Notes under the pieces: model-generated
What the model saw: only the letters and a program-made list of their open reading frames with translations
Databases searched by the model: none
What the model was told of the DNA's origin: nothing
In this document: in pieces, positions 1 through 11,378 of the stretch
Numbering within the stretch: the first letter of the stretch is position 1
Layout of the letters: each line of letters begins with the position of its first letter
Made by a program: the position numbers and the translations under genes
Origin: Streptosporangium album
Lineage (GTDB): Bacteria > Actinomycetota > Actinomycetes > Streptosporangiales > Streptosporangiaceae
Assembly (NCBI RefSeq): GCF_014203795.1
Contig: NZ_JACHJU010000001.1
Location: 4,092,001 to 4,156,000, forward strand
Direction: 5' to 3'
Length of the DNA: 64,000 nucleotides

Positions 1-659
1 CGGCCAACTTCCTGCTCCAGATCACCGGCCGTACCCCCGACCGGCACGAGGTGGAGATCTTCGACACCTGCCTGGTGCTCCACGCCGACCACACGATGAA
101 CGCCTCGACGTTCGCCGCCCGCGTGTGCGCCGCGACCCTGTCGGACATGCACTCGGCCATCGTGGCGGCCATCGGCACGCTCAAGGGGCCGCTCCACGGC
201 GGCGCCAACGAGCAGGTCATGCGCACCCTGGAGTCGCTCGACCCGTCCACCGTCGGGCAGGCCGTACGCGACAAACTCGCCGCCGGCGAGAAGATCATGG
301 GCTTCGGGCACCGGGTCTACAAGACCGAGGACCCGCGAGCCACCCACCTGCGCAAAATGTCGCAGGACCTCGCGGACGCCTCCGGCGACGACACGTACTA
401 CCGGATGTCCAAGGAGATGGAGGAGGTCGTCTTCGAGACGAAGGGCCTCTATCCCAACGTGGACTTCTACGCCGCGACCGTCTATCACTACCTCGGCATC
501 CCGACAGACCTGTTCACTCCGGTCTTCTCGGTCAGTCGCATGGCAGGATGGACCGCACATGTCATCGAGCAGCACGCCGACAACCGCCTGATCCGCCCGG
601 ACAGCGAGTACGTCGGTGAGCGCGACCAGAAGTGGAAGCCGCTCGCGGAGCGCGGGTGA
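1..659 (+). CDS. Citrate synthase, 3' part (cut by window edge)
   Basis: C-terminal part of a citrate synthase, which condenses oxaloacetate and acetyl-CoA at the entry of the TCA cycle. The reading frame is open from base 3, so about 219 residues of a usual 370-430 are visible. Signature pieces are HADHTMNASTF, the catalytic-histidine loop GPLHGGANEQVM, GFGHRVYK, and the catalytic-aspartate segment VDFYAATVYHYLGIP. It ends TGATGA. icd and mdh lie downstream in the same direction, so this is a TCA neighbourhood. A 2-methylcitrate synthase paralogue cannot be excluded from this fragment. Confidence 0.93.
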   Translation, partial: ANFLLQITGRTPDRHEVEIFDTCLVLHADHTMNASTFAARVCAATLSDMHSAIVAAIGTLKGPLHGGANEQVMRTLESLDPSTVGQAVRDKLAAGEKIMGFGHRVYKTEDPRATHLRKMSQDLADASGDDTYYRMSKEMEEVVFETKGLYPNVDFYAATVYHYLGIPTDLFTPVFSVSRMAGWTAHVIEQHADNRLIRPDSEYVGERDQKWKPLAERG

Positions 660-704
660 TGAGCCGATGAGTGCCCGAACGGACGGCGGTCACAGGTGGG
701 AACG

Positions 705-974
705 GTGAGCATGACTCGAGAGCGCTGGGGACCGTATCCGCTGGTTCTGGTGGGCGCGGTCCTCGCGGTGACCTTCGGTGTCCTGCTCGACCCCGAGTGG
801 GGAGGATTCTCCCTCGGCGCGGTCATGGCGCTGGGCGCCGTGTTCCGGCTGGCCGGAGGCGGGCTGCTCGCCGTACGCGCCAAGGCGACCGACACCCTCA
901 CACTGGGCGCCTTCGGCGTCGCGCTGATGGCCGGATCGCTGGTGCTGGAGTATCCGGAGCTCATGCCGCTGTAA
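705..974 (+). CDS. Small membrane protein, DUF3017-like
   Basis: About 90 residues with three hydrophobic stretches (PLVLVGAVLAVTFGVLL, GAVMALGAVFRLAG, LGAFGVALMAGSLVLEY), so a small integral membrane protein. Length, topology and position beside TCA genes resemble the DUF3017 family of actinobacteria; the match is from memory of the family and its function is unknown. Start choice is uncertain: AGGTGGG at 694-700 could serve GTG 705 (chosen) or ATG 711, and GTG 696 is also in frame. It lies between citrate synthase and icd on the same strand with a 45-base gap on the left, so it may be cotranscribed with citrate synthase. Confidence 0.7.
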   Translation: MSMTRERWGPYPLVLVGAVLAVTFGVLLDPEWGGFSLGAVMALGAVFRLAGGGLLAVRAKATDTLTLGAFGVALMAGSLVLEYPELMPL

Positions 975-1087
975 GCCGGATGACCGGGTGGGCCGTGAAG
1001 CGCTCATACCGGTCCGATAACCTCAACGGCCAGTGAGCCTCAAAAGGACTGTCTGGCCAGTGTTAGTTCAGAAGGGGAACCACACGC

Positions 1088-2302
1088 ATGCCCAAGATCA
1101 AGGTAGCGGGTCCGGTCGTCGAGCTTGACGGCGACGAGATGACCCGGATCATCTGGCAGTTCATCAAGGACCAGCTGATCCTTCCCTACCTCGACGTCGA
1201 CCTGAAGTACTACGACCTCGGGATCGAGTACCGCGACGCCACCGACGACCAGGTCACGATCGACGCCGCCAACGCGATCAAGCAGTACGGCGTCGGCGTC
1301 AAGTGCGCCACGATCACCCCGGACGAGGCGCGGGTCGAGGAGTTCGGCCTGAAGAAGATGTGGAAGTCCCCGAACGGGACGATCCGTAACATCCTCGGCG
1401 GTGTCATCTTCCGCGAGCCGATCATCATGTCCAACGTGCCGAGGCTCGTCCCCGGCTGGACCAAGCCGATCGTCGTCGGCCGTCACGCGTTCGGCGACCA
1501 GTACCGCGCCACCGACCTGAGGATTCCGGGCGAGGGCAAGCTGACCCTCACCTACACGCCGAAGGACGGCTCGGAGCCGATCGAGCTCGACGTCTACGAC
1601 TTCCCGAGCAGCGGCGTCGCGATGGCGATGTACAACCTGGACGACTCGATCCGTGACTTCGCCCGCGCCTCCATGCGCTACGGCCTGTCCCGGGGGTACC
1701 CCGTCTACCTCTCCACGAAGAACACGATCCTGAAGGCCTACGACGGCCGCTTCAAGGACATCTTCGCCGAGGTCTTCGAGGACGAGTTCAAGGCCGACTT
1801 CCAGGCCGCCGGGATCACCTACGAGCACCGTCTGATCGACGACATGGTCGCCGCGGCGATGAAGTGGGAGGGTGGCTACGTCTGGGCCGCCAAGAACTAC
1901 GACGGCGACGTCCAGTCCGACACCGTCGCGCAGGGCTTCGGCTCGCTCGGCCTGATGACCTCGGTCCTGATGACCCCCGACGGCCGGACCGTCGAGGCCG
2001 AGGCCGCCCACGGCACCGTGACCCGTCACTACCGTGAGTACCAGAAGGGCAACCCCACCTCCACCAACCCGATCGCCTCGATCTTCGCGTGGACCCGTGG
2101 CCTCCAGCACCGCGGCAAGCTCGACAACACCCCCGCGGTGACCGACTTCGCCCAGAAGCTTGAGCAGGTCTGCATCGAGACCGTCGAGGGCGGTCAGATG
2201 ACCAAGGACCTCGCCATGCTCGTCGGCGGCGACGCCCAGTGGCTGACCACCCAGGACTTCCTGGCCGCCCTGGACGAGAACCTGAAGAAGAAGATGGCCT
2301 AG
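1088..2302 (+). CDS. icd: NADP-dependent isocitrate dehydrogenase
   Basis: 404 residues, the size of the homodimeric eukaryote-like isocitrate dehydrogenases (human IDH1, mycobacterial Icd1), not the 740-residue monomeric enzyme common in many actinobacteria. It oxidises isocitrate to 2-oxoglutarate with NADP in the cytoplasm. Seen: N-terminal [14 protein letters not shown], the substrate-loop segment [25 protein letters not shown], and the C-terminal [17 protein letters not shown]. The ATG follows AGAAGGGGAACC. A strong hairpin terminator lies right after the stop. Very secure. Confidence 0.97.
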   Translation: MPKIKVAGPVVELDGDEMTRIIWQFIKDQLILPYLDVDLKYYDLGIEYRDATDDQVTIDAANAIKQYGVGVKCATITPDEARVEEFGLKKMWKSPNGTIRNILGGVIFREPIIMSNVPRLVPGWTKPIVVGRHAFGDQYRATDLRIPGEGKLTLTYTPKDGSEPIELDVYDFPSSGVAMAMYNLDDSIRDFARASMRYGLSRGYPVYLSTKNTILKAYDGRFKDIFAEVFEDEFKADFQAAGITYEHRLIDDMVAAAMKWEGGYVWAAKNYDGDVQSDTVAQGFGSLGLMTSVLMTPDGRTVEAEAAHGTVTRHYREYQKGNPTSTNPIASIFAWTRGLQHRGKLDNTPAVTDFAQKLEQVCIETVEGGQMTKDLAMLVGGDAQWLTTQDFLAALDENLKKKMA

Positions 2303-2324
2303 TCACCTCCGCCGTCTCCGCGTG

Positions 2325-2349
2325 AAGGGCCGCCCACCGGGCGGCCCTT
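2325..2349 (+). terminator. icd rho-independent-like terminator
   Basis: Perfect 11-bp inverted repeat (AAGGGCCGCCC / GGGCGGCCCTT) with a 3-base loop, ending in TTT. It sits 23 bases after the icd stop and before the convergent gene ending at 2387. Confidence 0.85.
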
Positions 2350-2386
2350 TCCGTTCCGCGGCCCGTCCCGCCCCGGGAGCGTGCCG

Positions 2387-3931
2387 TCAGGACGCCGTCA
2401 CGGCGCCGAGCACGATCAGGTTGTCGTCGGCGAGGCCGGTGACGCGATGCGTCTGGCCGGTTACGGTGTCCACCCGGAAGAACGTGGTGGGGTGATCGCC
2501 CGCCCCGCCGGTCATCTTCACGACGACCTCGCGGGCGTTCAGCCAGCCGACGACCTCCGCCTTGGTGGCACCCTTCATGGAGGGGAGGGGCAGGCGCCTG
2601 GACACCTGCCGTGACCGGGCGTCGACGATGTGAAGGCCGTCGGCCTCGGCGCCCTTGGCCCCGACCGCCGCCACATGCCTGCCGCTGGGGGAGTCCCGCC
2701 AGGCGCGGTAGGTCTCGCGCAGCCATCCGGCCGCCTTCTCCGCCGCCGTGGCGCGCCCGGCGGGCAGGGGCGTCATGGTCCCGGTGGCGAAATCGGTCCG
2801 GAACCGGCGCGTACCGAGCTGGACGGTGAAGTGGCGGCCGTTGGGGGAGACGCTCACCCGGGTGCCGCTCTCGGTGTCGGAGGGGACCAGCACGGGCGAC
2901 AGATACCGCTTCATGCCGCTGTGCAGGTCGTGGGCGACGTATCTTCCCTCCGCCGCACTCAGATAGGCGATGCGGTGTCCGTCGGAGCTGACGGCCGGAC
3001 TCAGCGGCCAGGAGCTCCGTCCGTCGCCGTGCGCCAGCCGCTCCGCCGCGTCGGGAACGCTCACCGTGGACGGGCAGGGGGCAGGGCCCTCACAGTCCGC
3101 GGAACCGCGCTCGGAGCCGCCTCCGGCCAGCGTCAGCGTCCAGCCGGCGCAGACGACCTTCCCCGCCTGCGTGGATCCGCCACCTGCCGGGGCGGCGTCG
3201 CCGGAACATCCCTCGGGGACCGCGTAGCGGATGGCGAGGGAGGTGCGCGGAGCCCGCCACGGCTGGATGCCGGGGGCCGGCTCCGGGCTGGAGAGCACCC
3301 GCGCGGCCTCCGGTGAGCTCGTCGGAGGGGACGGGTTCCGCTCGCCCAGTGCCGAGTTCCACACATGTCCCTGCGGGAGCAGGGCGAAGGCGGCGATGAT
3401 CCCGATCGGGACGAGGGCCGCGATCGTGGTCAGGAAGGCTCCGCGGTTGCGGCGGCGCCGTAGCGTGCCCATGGCCCGCGCGGTGAGGTCGGGGACCGAG
3501 GCCTCGCCCGCCGCCGTGGCCATCCTCGTCTTCAGACGGTCCACGTTGCCCTTGGTGAGGGTGGCCACCGCCTCGGTGATCTCCGATTCCACGGTCTCCA
3601 CGGGGATGCCGAGGACGGTCGCCATCTCGCCGTGGCTCCTGCCGTCGTGGAGGCAGGCGACGACGAGGAGGCGTGGCCGGGGCGGAATCCGTACCAGCGC
3701 GGTGGCTCCGGCGGCGGTCGGTTTGCGGAGGAAACGGCGGTAAAGAGCGATGTGGGCGTGCGTGGTGGAGTCTTCCCAGGGAGGCGGGGGCCAGCTGAGA
3801 CCGACCGTGCGCAAGGACCACAGGGTCAGGCGGATGGCCTGCTCGTGGCTGCCGGTGAGGAGGAGGGCCGTGCCGACGAGGGAACGCTGATCGCGCTGGA
3901 TGAATTCGCGATAACCGATATATCGGCGCAT
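2387..3931 (-). CDS. Sigma-like HTH protein fused to membrane segment and beta-propeller
   Basis: 514 residues from ATG 3931. Residues 1-45 (YREFIQRDQRSLVGTALLLTGS) look like the start of SigE-type ECF sigma factors; residues 85-125 (LLVVACLHDGRSHGEMATVLGIPVETVESEI, in two pieces) look like a region-4 helix-turn-helix. A membrane helix follows at 164-186 after a basic RRRRNR stretch, then a Pro/Ser linker and about 280 extracytoplasmic residues with repeated strands (VSSDGHRIAYLS, VSPNGRHFTVQL, DSPSGRHVAAVG) typical of TolB/WD40-like propellers. The sigma region 2 core looks eroded, so it may no longer bind RNA polymerase. It is divergent from the sensor kinase at 4161 across a shared 229-bp promoter region. 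Role inferred: membrane-tethered transcription regulator. Confidence 0.75.
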   Translation of the reverse strand: MRRYIGYREFIQRDQRSLVGTALLLTGSHEQAIRLTLWSLRTVGLSWPPPPWEDSTTHAHIALYRRFLRKPTAAGATALVRIPPRPRLLVVACLHDGRSHGEMATVLGIPVETVESEITEAVATLTKGNVDRLKTRMATAAGEASVPDLTARAMGTLRRRRNRGAFLTTIAALVPIGIIAAFALLPQGHVWNSALGERNPSPPTSSPEAARVLSSPEPAPGIQPWRAPRTSLAIRYAVPEGCSGDAAPAGGGSTQAGKVVCAGWTLTLAGGGSERGSADCEGPAPCPSTVSVPDAAERLAHGDGRSSWPLSPAVSSDGHRIAYLSAAEGRYVAHDLHSGMKRYLSPVLVPSDTESGTRVSVSPNGRHFTVQLGTRRFRTDFATGTMTPLPAGRATAAEKAAGWLRETYRAWRDSPSGRHVAAVGAKGAEADGLHIVDARSRQVSRRLPLPSMKGATKAEVVGWLNAREVVVKMTGGAGDHPTTFFRVDTVTGQTHRVTGLADDNLIVLGAVTAS

Positions 3932-4160
3932 GAGGGATTTGCTCCGGCTTGCGTGAGGGACGGTCAACGGTAGCGATCTAAGCGGCTGGAGCGCCAGCTT
4001 GGGGCGAATGTCGGTAATTAAGGGGGATCGGTGTGTCCGTCGTATCCCCTGCCGACACGGCGGGTGACCGGGTGACACGGGCTACTTCGGGGTAACGCGG
4101 CGGGCGGGCGAGTCATGGCATCGTAAAGTTTGGCTGGGAATTTACTCGACCATAAGGACG

Positions 4161-6161
4161 ATGATGCCGGAGATCGCGCCACTGGAAGCGGGGGAACCGC
4201 GCCAACTGGGGCCGTTCCGCGTCGTCGGCCGGATCGGTGAGGGCGGGCAGGGCATCGTCTACCTGGGCGTGGACGAGTCGGGGGAGCGGGCGGCGATCAA
4301 GTTGCTGCACGTAAAATTCTCCGGCGACGCGATCGCCAGATCCCGGTTCGCCCGGGAGGCGCGGGCCGCCCAGCGAGTCGCCTCGTTCTGTACGGCGGGC
4401 GTGGTGGGCGTCGACCTCGAAGGCGACACCCCCTACATCGCCAGCGAATACATCGAGGGCAGGTCGCTGCAGGAGGCCGTGCAGGCCGACGGACCGCTCC
4501 GGGGCACAGCCCTGCAACGGCTGGCGATCGGCACGGCCACCGCCCTCACCGCGATCCACCACGCCGCGATCGTGCACCGTGACTTCAAGCCGGACAACGT
4601 GCTCATCGCCGCGGACGGCCCCCGCGTGGTGGACTTCGGCATCGCCCGCATCATCGACTCCACCGGCACGATAACCAGCCGGGCCATCGGCACCCCGGCC
4701 TACATGGCGCCCGAGCAGATCTCCGGCGCCGACGTCGGACCGCACACCGACGTGTTCGCCTGGGGGGCGACGATCGCGTTCGCCGCGACCGGCGAGATCG
4801 CCTTCGCCGGAAACTCGATAGCGGTGGTGCTGAACCGCATCCTCAACCACGAGGTGGACGTCGACGCCATGCCGGAGCCGCTGCGCGGCGTGGTCCGCTC
4901 AGCCCTGTCCAAGTCGGCCGCCGCACGGCCCTCGGCCGACCAGATCCTGCTCCGGCTGCTCGGCCATCCCGAGTCCGTGGACGCCTCGCCCGCCGTCCTC
5001 AACGAGGGAGCGCAGGTCGCCGGCCCGGATCCGGACGAGGCCACCAGCCTCATACGCATGCCCGCACGACCGCCGGCCCGGCCCGGTCCGAGCGGTCATC
5101 CCCCTCCGTCCACGGGTTTCCGCATCCAGCCTCCCGGCCACGGCGAGCCCCCGACGCCTCCGGGGTACGGCGAGGGCGGTCCCCTCCCCGGCCACGGCGG
5201 GCGTCCGGCGGCCGTCCCGCCGCCGATCTGGCAGACCACGGTCCCGGACCGGATCTCGGATCCCGCTCCGCCCAGGCGCTCGCGCAGAGGGCGCTGGATC
5301 GCCGCCGCCGTGGCCGTCGCCCTGCTGGCCGCCGGCACGGCCGCCGTGGCCGTCACCGGCTGGCCGCCGCACTTCGGCGCCGCAGGCCTGCCCACCGAGC
5401 CCGCTCCGGCGACATACGCCTCGGTGGCGGACAAGGCGGCGAAGACCGGCAGGCTGACCATCGGCATGCGCGACTTCCTGCCGGGCATCGCGCTGAACAA
5501 CGGCGGCAGATGGAGCGGCTTCGAGGTGGAGCTCGCCACCGAGATCGCCCACGCACTGGGGGTGCCCGCGAGCGGCATCACCTTCAGATCGACCAGCAAG
5601 GAGGAGCGCCCGAAGTTGCTGGCCACCGGCGACCTCGACCTGGTCGTCTCGACCTACTCGATCAACGAGGGCGACGACGTCACGTTCGCCGGGCCGTACT
5701 ATCTCGCCCACGTCGACGTGCTCGTCAAGGACGGCTCCCCGATCCTGTCCGCCGCCGACCTGGAGGGCAGGCCGGTCTGCCAGCCCGCGGGGAGCGGCTC
5801 CGTCCGCGTCCTGCAGGGCCGGGTGAACCAGTTGAAGCTGGTCCCGGCCACCACCTATACCGACTGCATGAACAAGCTGCTGTCCGGCGAGGTCGACGCG
5901 GTCCCCGGCGACGACCTGGTGCTGGCCGGGTTCGGCAACCGGGAGAGCGTCGGCTACAAGGTGCTCGGCCTGAAACTGACCGACGAGCGCTACGCGGTGG
6001 CCATGAAGAAGGGCGACGGGCGCACCTGCAAGGCCGTGCAGGGCGCGATCGCCGACCTCTACCGGAGCGGCGTGATGAGGAAGCTGCTCGACCGGCACTT
6101 CTCCAAGGTCGACTTCGCCACCCGCGAGGATGATCCCCCGGCCATGGCTAGCTGCGGATAG
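4161..6161 (+). CDS. Transmembrane Ser/Thr kinase with extracytoplasmic solute-binding domain
   Basis: 666 residues. The kinase domain spans about 18-270: glycine loop GEGGQG at 26-31, lysine K47 (AAIKLL), catalytic HRDFKPDN with D141, DFG D158, and GTPAYMAPEQ. A Pro-rich linker follows, then one membrane helix at about 376-402. Residues about 430-650 form a type-3 periplasmic amino-acid binding domain (RLTIGMRDFLPGI, WSGFEVELATEIAHALG, GDLDLVVSTYSI, TFAGPYYLAHVDVLV). Cytoplasmic kinase plus external ligand sensor is the expected topology. A polar amino acid such as glutamate is a plausible ligand by family, not shown. AAGGACG precedes ATG 4161; ATG 4164 is an alternative. The 3' end overlaps the convergent PadR gene by 14 bases. 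Confidence 0.9.
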   Translation: MMPEIAPLEAGEPRQLGPFRVVGRIGEGGQGIVYLGVDESGERAAIKLLHVKFSGDAIARSRFAREARAAQRVASFCTAGVVGVDLEGDTPYIASEYIEGRSLQEAVQADGPLRGTALQRLAIGTATALTAIHHAAIVHRDFKPDNVLIAADGPRVVDFGIARIIDSTGTITSRAIGTPAYMAPEQISGADVGPHTDVFAWGATIAFAATGEIAFAGNSIAVVLNRILNHEVDVDAMPEPLRGVVRSALSKSAAARPSADQILLRLLGHPESVDASPAVLNEGAQVAGPDPDEATSLIRMPARPPARPGPSGHPPPSTGFRIQPPGHGEPPTPPGYGEGGPLPGHGGRPAAVPPPIWQTTVPDRISDPAPPRRSRRGRWIAAAVAVALLAAGTAAVAVTGWPPHFGAAGLPTEPAPATYASVADKAAKTGRLTIGMRDFLPGIALNNGGRWSGFEVELATEIAHALGVPASGITFRSTSKEERPKLLATGDLDLVVSTYSINEGDDVTFAGPYYLAHVDVLVKDGSPILSAADLEGRPVCQPAGSGSVRVLQGRVNQLKLVPATTYTDCMNKLLSGEVDAVPGDDLVLAGFGNRESVGYKVLGLKLTDERYAVAMKKGDGRTCKAVQGAIADLYRSGVMRKLLDRHFSKVDFATREDDPPAMASCG

Positions 6162-6696
6162 AGCTCTCGATCTCGGCGGCGGTCTCCTCGGCCCACTCGC
6201 TCATCACCCGTGCCTGGCGGATGCCCAGGTCCAGCGCGTACTTCCCGAATCGCGCGCTCACGTCCGCCGGGTCTTGTGCGCCATGGTGTGCGGTCTTGCG
6301 CTCGCGGAGCGCCTCCAGCTTGGCGAGCCTGGCACCGTAGACCTCGGCCTCCGTGCGGAGCAGCGCCACGGCCTCGTGCGGTTCCAGGGTGGGCAGCAGG
6401 AACGCGCGCAGCGCCCCCTCGCTGCGGACCAGCCGGGACGGCGTCTTCCCGATCAGCCACTCGCGCAGCTCCCGCGCGCCCTCGCCGGTGATCGTGTAGG
6501 TCTTCCGGCCGCGGGGCCCCTCCTCCTCGACGGTGACCAGGCCGTCGGCGGCCATCTTGTTCAGCTCCGGATAGATCTGGCTGTGCTTGGCCTGCCAGGC
6601 GTGGTTGATCGAGCTCTCGAAGAGTTTCGTGAGGTCGTAACCGCTGGCGGGACCGGAGGAGGTCAGCAGGCCGAGGAGCGCCATCCGAAGGGACAT
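6148..6696 (-). CDS. PadR family transcriptional repressor
   Basis: 182 residues. The N-terminal winged helix is typical of PadR (MSLRMALLGLLTSSGPASGYDL, in which LL..GP.SGYDL is the hallmark; then AKHSQIYPELNKMAADGLV and the wing GRKTYTITGEG), followed by a helical dimerisation domain (PHEAVALLRTEAEVYGARLAKLEAL). Start is uncertain: ATG 6696 fits the family, but GAGGG lies only one base before it; ATG 6723 is in frame yet inside the operator, so would give a leaderless mRNA. Divergent from an MFS exporter, with two PadR-type operator sites between: the usual arrangement of a drug-responsive autoregulated repressor. Confidence 0.9.
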   Translation of the reverse strand: MSLRMALLGLLTSSGPASGYDLTKLFESSINHAWQAKHSQIYPELNKMAADGLVTVEEEGPRGRKTYTITGEGARELREWLIGKTPSRLVRSEGALRAFLLPTLEPHEAVALLRTEAEVYGARLAKLEALRERKTAHHGAQDPADVSARFGKYALDLGIRQARVMSEWAEETAAEIESSIRS

Positions 6697-6721
6697 GCCC
6701 TCATCATACTCACGGATTGAC

Positions 6722-6751
6722 ATGTAAGAAGTGACATGTAAACATCGACAT
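6722..6751. promoter_or_regulatory. Double PadR operator
   Basis: Three ACATGT hexamers start at 6720, 6734 and 6748, exactly 14 bp apart, giving two overlapping copies of the PadR-family consensus ATGT-N8-ACAT (6722-6737 and 6736-6751). They fill the gap between the divergent PadR and MFS genes and should repress both promoters. Confidence 0.85.
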
Positions 6752-9228
<2,477 letters not shown>

Positions 9229-9247
9229 TCTCTTCGATCAGCCCGTG

Positions 9248-9279
9248 AAAAGGGGTCCCGGTCCGCCGGGGCCCCTTTC
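9248..9279 (+). terminator. mdh terminator
   Basis: Inverted repeat AAAGGGGTCCCGG / CCGGGGCCCCTTT with one T-G wobble and a short TCCG loop, ending in TTT, just downstream of the mdh stop. Confidence 0.85.
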
Positions 9280-9428
9280 CGCGTCCCGGTGCCCCGGCCG
9301 CTCCGACTCCGGCCGGGGGCGCCCTGCTCCCCAGAAGATCCCTCTATGGCGGATCGGCGGCGTGTCGATCGTGTGGCGAAACGGCGCTCGGCGTTAAATG
9401 ATCATTGAGGGTCGGGGGATCGGTGTTC

Positions 9429-10304
9429 ATGGCGCATGGTGCGGCGCGGGTCGTCGCGGGAATCATCAGTCTTGCTCTCGTCGGAGCACCGGGGACGGTG
9501 CCGGCGGAGCCCGGGGACGACAGTCCGATGGGCGCGGACCTGTCGGTGCGGATGGACACCTTGCCGAAGGTCGCGCAGCCCGGGCAGCCGCTGCTCTACC
9601 GCGCCGAGGTGCGGAACACCGGACCCGAGGACGCCGTGCTGCCCCTGCTCACCATCCGGCTGCCCGAGGGAGTGGAGATCCTCCGCGTCAACGTCGCGGA
9701 ATGTCGTCCGGGCAGCACGGCCAACGAGGTGGTCTGTCCCTCCGAGCATGACGTGGTGGCCGGTGGCATCGGGGGAGTGACGATCAGCGGTCTGGTCCGT
9801 CCGGGCGCGCGCGGCCCGCTGGAGGCGACCGCGACGCTCTCCTCGGAGATCGTGGACGAGAACGAGGCGAACAACTCCTCCCGGACACTGACCGATGTGG
9901 ACCAGGGCGCGGACCTGGCGGTCCGGCTGTCGCGCAGGGCGCGCGCAGGCCGGCTGATCACGATGGGTGCGGTGGTCCGCAACCGGGGGCCGCAGGCCGT
10001 CCGCGACGCCGCGCTGTTCTTCCACACCCGCAGGGCGCGCTTCCTGTCGGCGATGGGGGCGCGGTGTCGTTCGTATCCCGGCCTCGTCGGCTGCAGGCTG
10101 CACGCGATCCGCTCCGGCAACCGGGTCCGCCTGCGGCTCGCCTTCCGCGCCCACCGGCGCGCGCTGCGGGCCAAGGCGACGGTCTACTCCATTCATGTGG
10201 GAGACCGCCACCCCGCGAACAACATGGCCCGCCTGACCTCCATACGGCCGAAGTCAGATGAATCCGGGGGTCTTCGCCCAAAGGTTCCGATCAACCTGCG
10301 TTAG
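9429..10304 (+). CDS. Secreted DUF11/CARDB-type repeat protein
   Basis: About 291 residues. A signal peptide ([22 protein letters not shown]) leads into two Ig-like repeats of the DUF11/CARDB type: [20 protein letters not shown]...RNTGPEDAV and [31 protein letters not shown], each with the GP-A pattern and ENEANNSS / HPANNMA ends typical of the fold. Two cysteine pairs sit in the repeats. These domains usually act as spacers in cell-surface proteins; no anchor is visible, so it may be free. Start could be GTG 9423 or TTG 9405. Its 3' end overlaps convergent galE by 14 bases. Confidence 0.8.
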   Translation: MAHGAARVVAGIISLALVGAPGTVPAEPGDDSPMGADLSVRMDTLPKVAQPGQPLLYRAEVRNTGPEDAVLPLLTIRLPEGVEILRVNVAECRPGSTANEVVCPSEHDVVAGGIGGVTISGLVRPGARGPLEATATLSSEIVDENEANNSSRTLTDVDQGADLAVRLSRRARAGRLITMGAVVRNRGPQAVRDAALFFHTRRARFLSAMGARCRSYPGLVGCRLHAIRSGNRVRLRLAFRAHRRALRAKATVYSIHVGDRHPANNMARLTSIRPKSDESGGLRPKVPINLR

Positions 10305-11256
10305 GCAGGACCGTCCAGGCGTCGGAGACGATGTCCCGGACGGACGGGTGCTCCGGCTTCCATCCGAGCTCTCGCTGGATCTTCTCGGAAGAGGCGACCA
10401 GCACCGCCGGGTCTCCGGCGCGGCGCTCGCACACCACCTCGGGGATCTCGTGCCCGGTCACCTCACGGCAGACCGACAGGACCTCCCGTACCGAGAAGCC
10501 CGTGCCGCTGCCCAGGTTGTAGATCTTGTGCTCCCCCGCCGAGCAGGCCTCCAGCGCCAGCAGGTGAGCCCTGGCCAGATCGGCCACATGGATGTAGTCG
10601 CGGACGCATGTCCCGTCCGGAGTGGGGTAGTCCGTGCCGAACACGCTGACCGACTCGCGCCCGCCGAGTGCGACGGCGAGGACGTTAGGGATCAGGTGGG
10701 TCTCCACGGTGTGGCGTTCGCGGTAGACCCGTCCGTCTCCGCCGGTGTGGGAACCGCCGACGTTGAAGTAGCGCAGGCTGACCGCGGCCAGGCCGTACAG
10801 CCCGGCGAACGTGGTCAGCGCGGTGTCGACCGCCAGCTTGGACGCGCCGTAGGGGTTGGTCGGGCGGGTGGGGTCGCCCTCCTGGACCGGGGAGCGCTCC
10901 GGCTCGCCGTACGTGGCGGCGGTGGAGGAGAACACGATCCGGCCGACCCCGGCGGTGCGCATGGCGTCGAGCAGGGCGAGGGTGCCGCCGAGGTTGTGCG
11001 TCCAGTAGAGAGCCGGCCTCTCCACCGATTCGCCGACCAGGGACTTCGCCGCGAAGTGAAGCACGCCGTCCATTCCCGGCAGCACGTCCGCGGCCTCGGT
11101 GATCGACCCCTCGACGAAGCGCGCGCCCGCCGGCACCGCGTCCGCGTGGCCGGTGGAGAGGTCGTCCAGCACGGTGACCTGATGACCCGCCTCGACGAGC
11201 TGCGCCGCGACGACGCTACCGATGTATCCAGCGCCTCCGGTGACCAGCAGCTTCAC
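10291..11256 (-). CDS. galE: UDP-glucose 4-epimerase
   Basis: 321 residues from GTG 11256, preceded by AGGAGG at a 5-base spacing. Short-chain dehydrogenase fold: NAD motif [10 protein letters not shown], catalytic S/T region [10 protein letters not shown], YxxxK as [18 protein letters not shown], and the C-terminal [16 protein letters not shown]. Interconverts UDP-glucose and UDP-galactose for cell-envelope polysaccharides and galactose use. It is monocistronic, diverging from the CBS-domain protein at 11379. The 122-bp intergenic gap is AT-rich for this genome (TGTTTATTTTTG), fitting a promoter. Confidence 0.95.
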   Translation of the reverse strand: MKLLVTGGAGYIGSVVAAQLVEAGHQVTVLDDLSTGHADAVPAGARFVEGSITEAADVLPGMDGVLHFAAKSLVGESVERPALYWTHNLGGTLALLDAMRTAGVGRIVFSSTAATYGEPERSPVQEGDPTRPTNPYGASKLAVDTALTTFAGLYGLAAVSLRYFNVGGSHTGGDGRVYRERHTVETHLIPNVLAVALGGRESVSVFGTDYPTPDGTCVRDYIHVADLARAHLLALEACSAGEHKIYNLGSGTGFSVREVLSVCREVTGHEIPEVVCERRAGDPAVLVASSEKIQRELGWKPEHPSVRDIVSDAWTVLPNAG

Positions 11257-11378
11257 GGAGCCTCCTGTTTGATGTTGTTGGAATCTGTTTATTTTTGTAA
11301 GGCTACTGCCAGCATATGCTGGCACATCGAATATCGGCCACTGTCGGAACGGGCGACGGCCATGACGGAGACAGTCTC

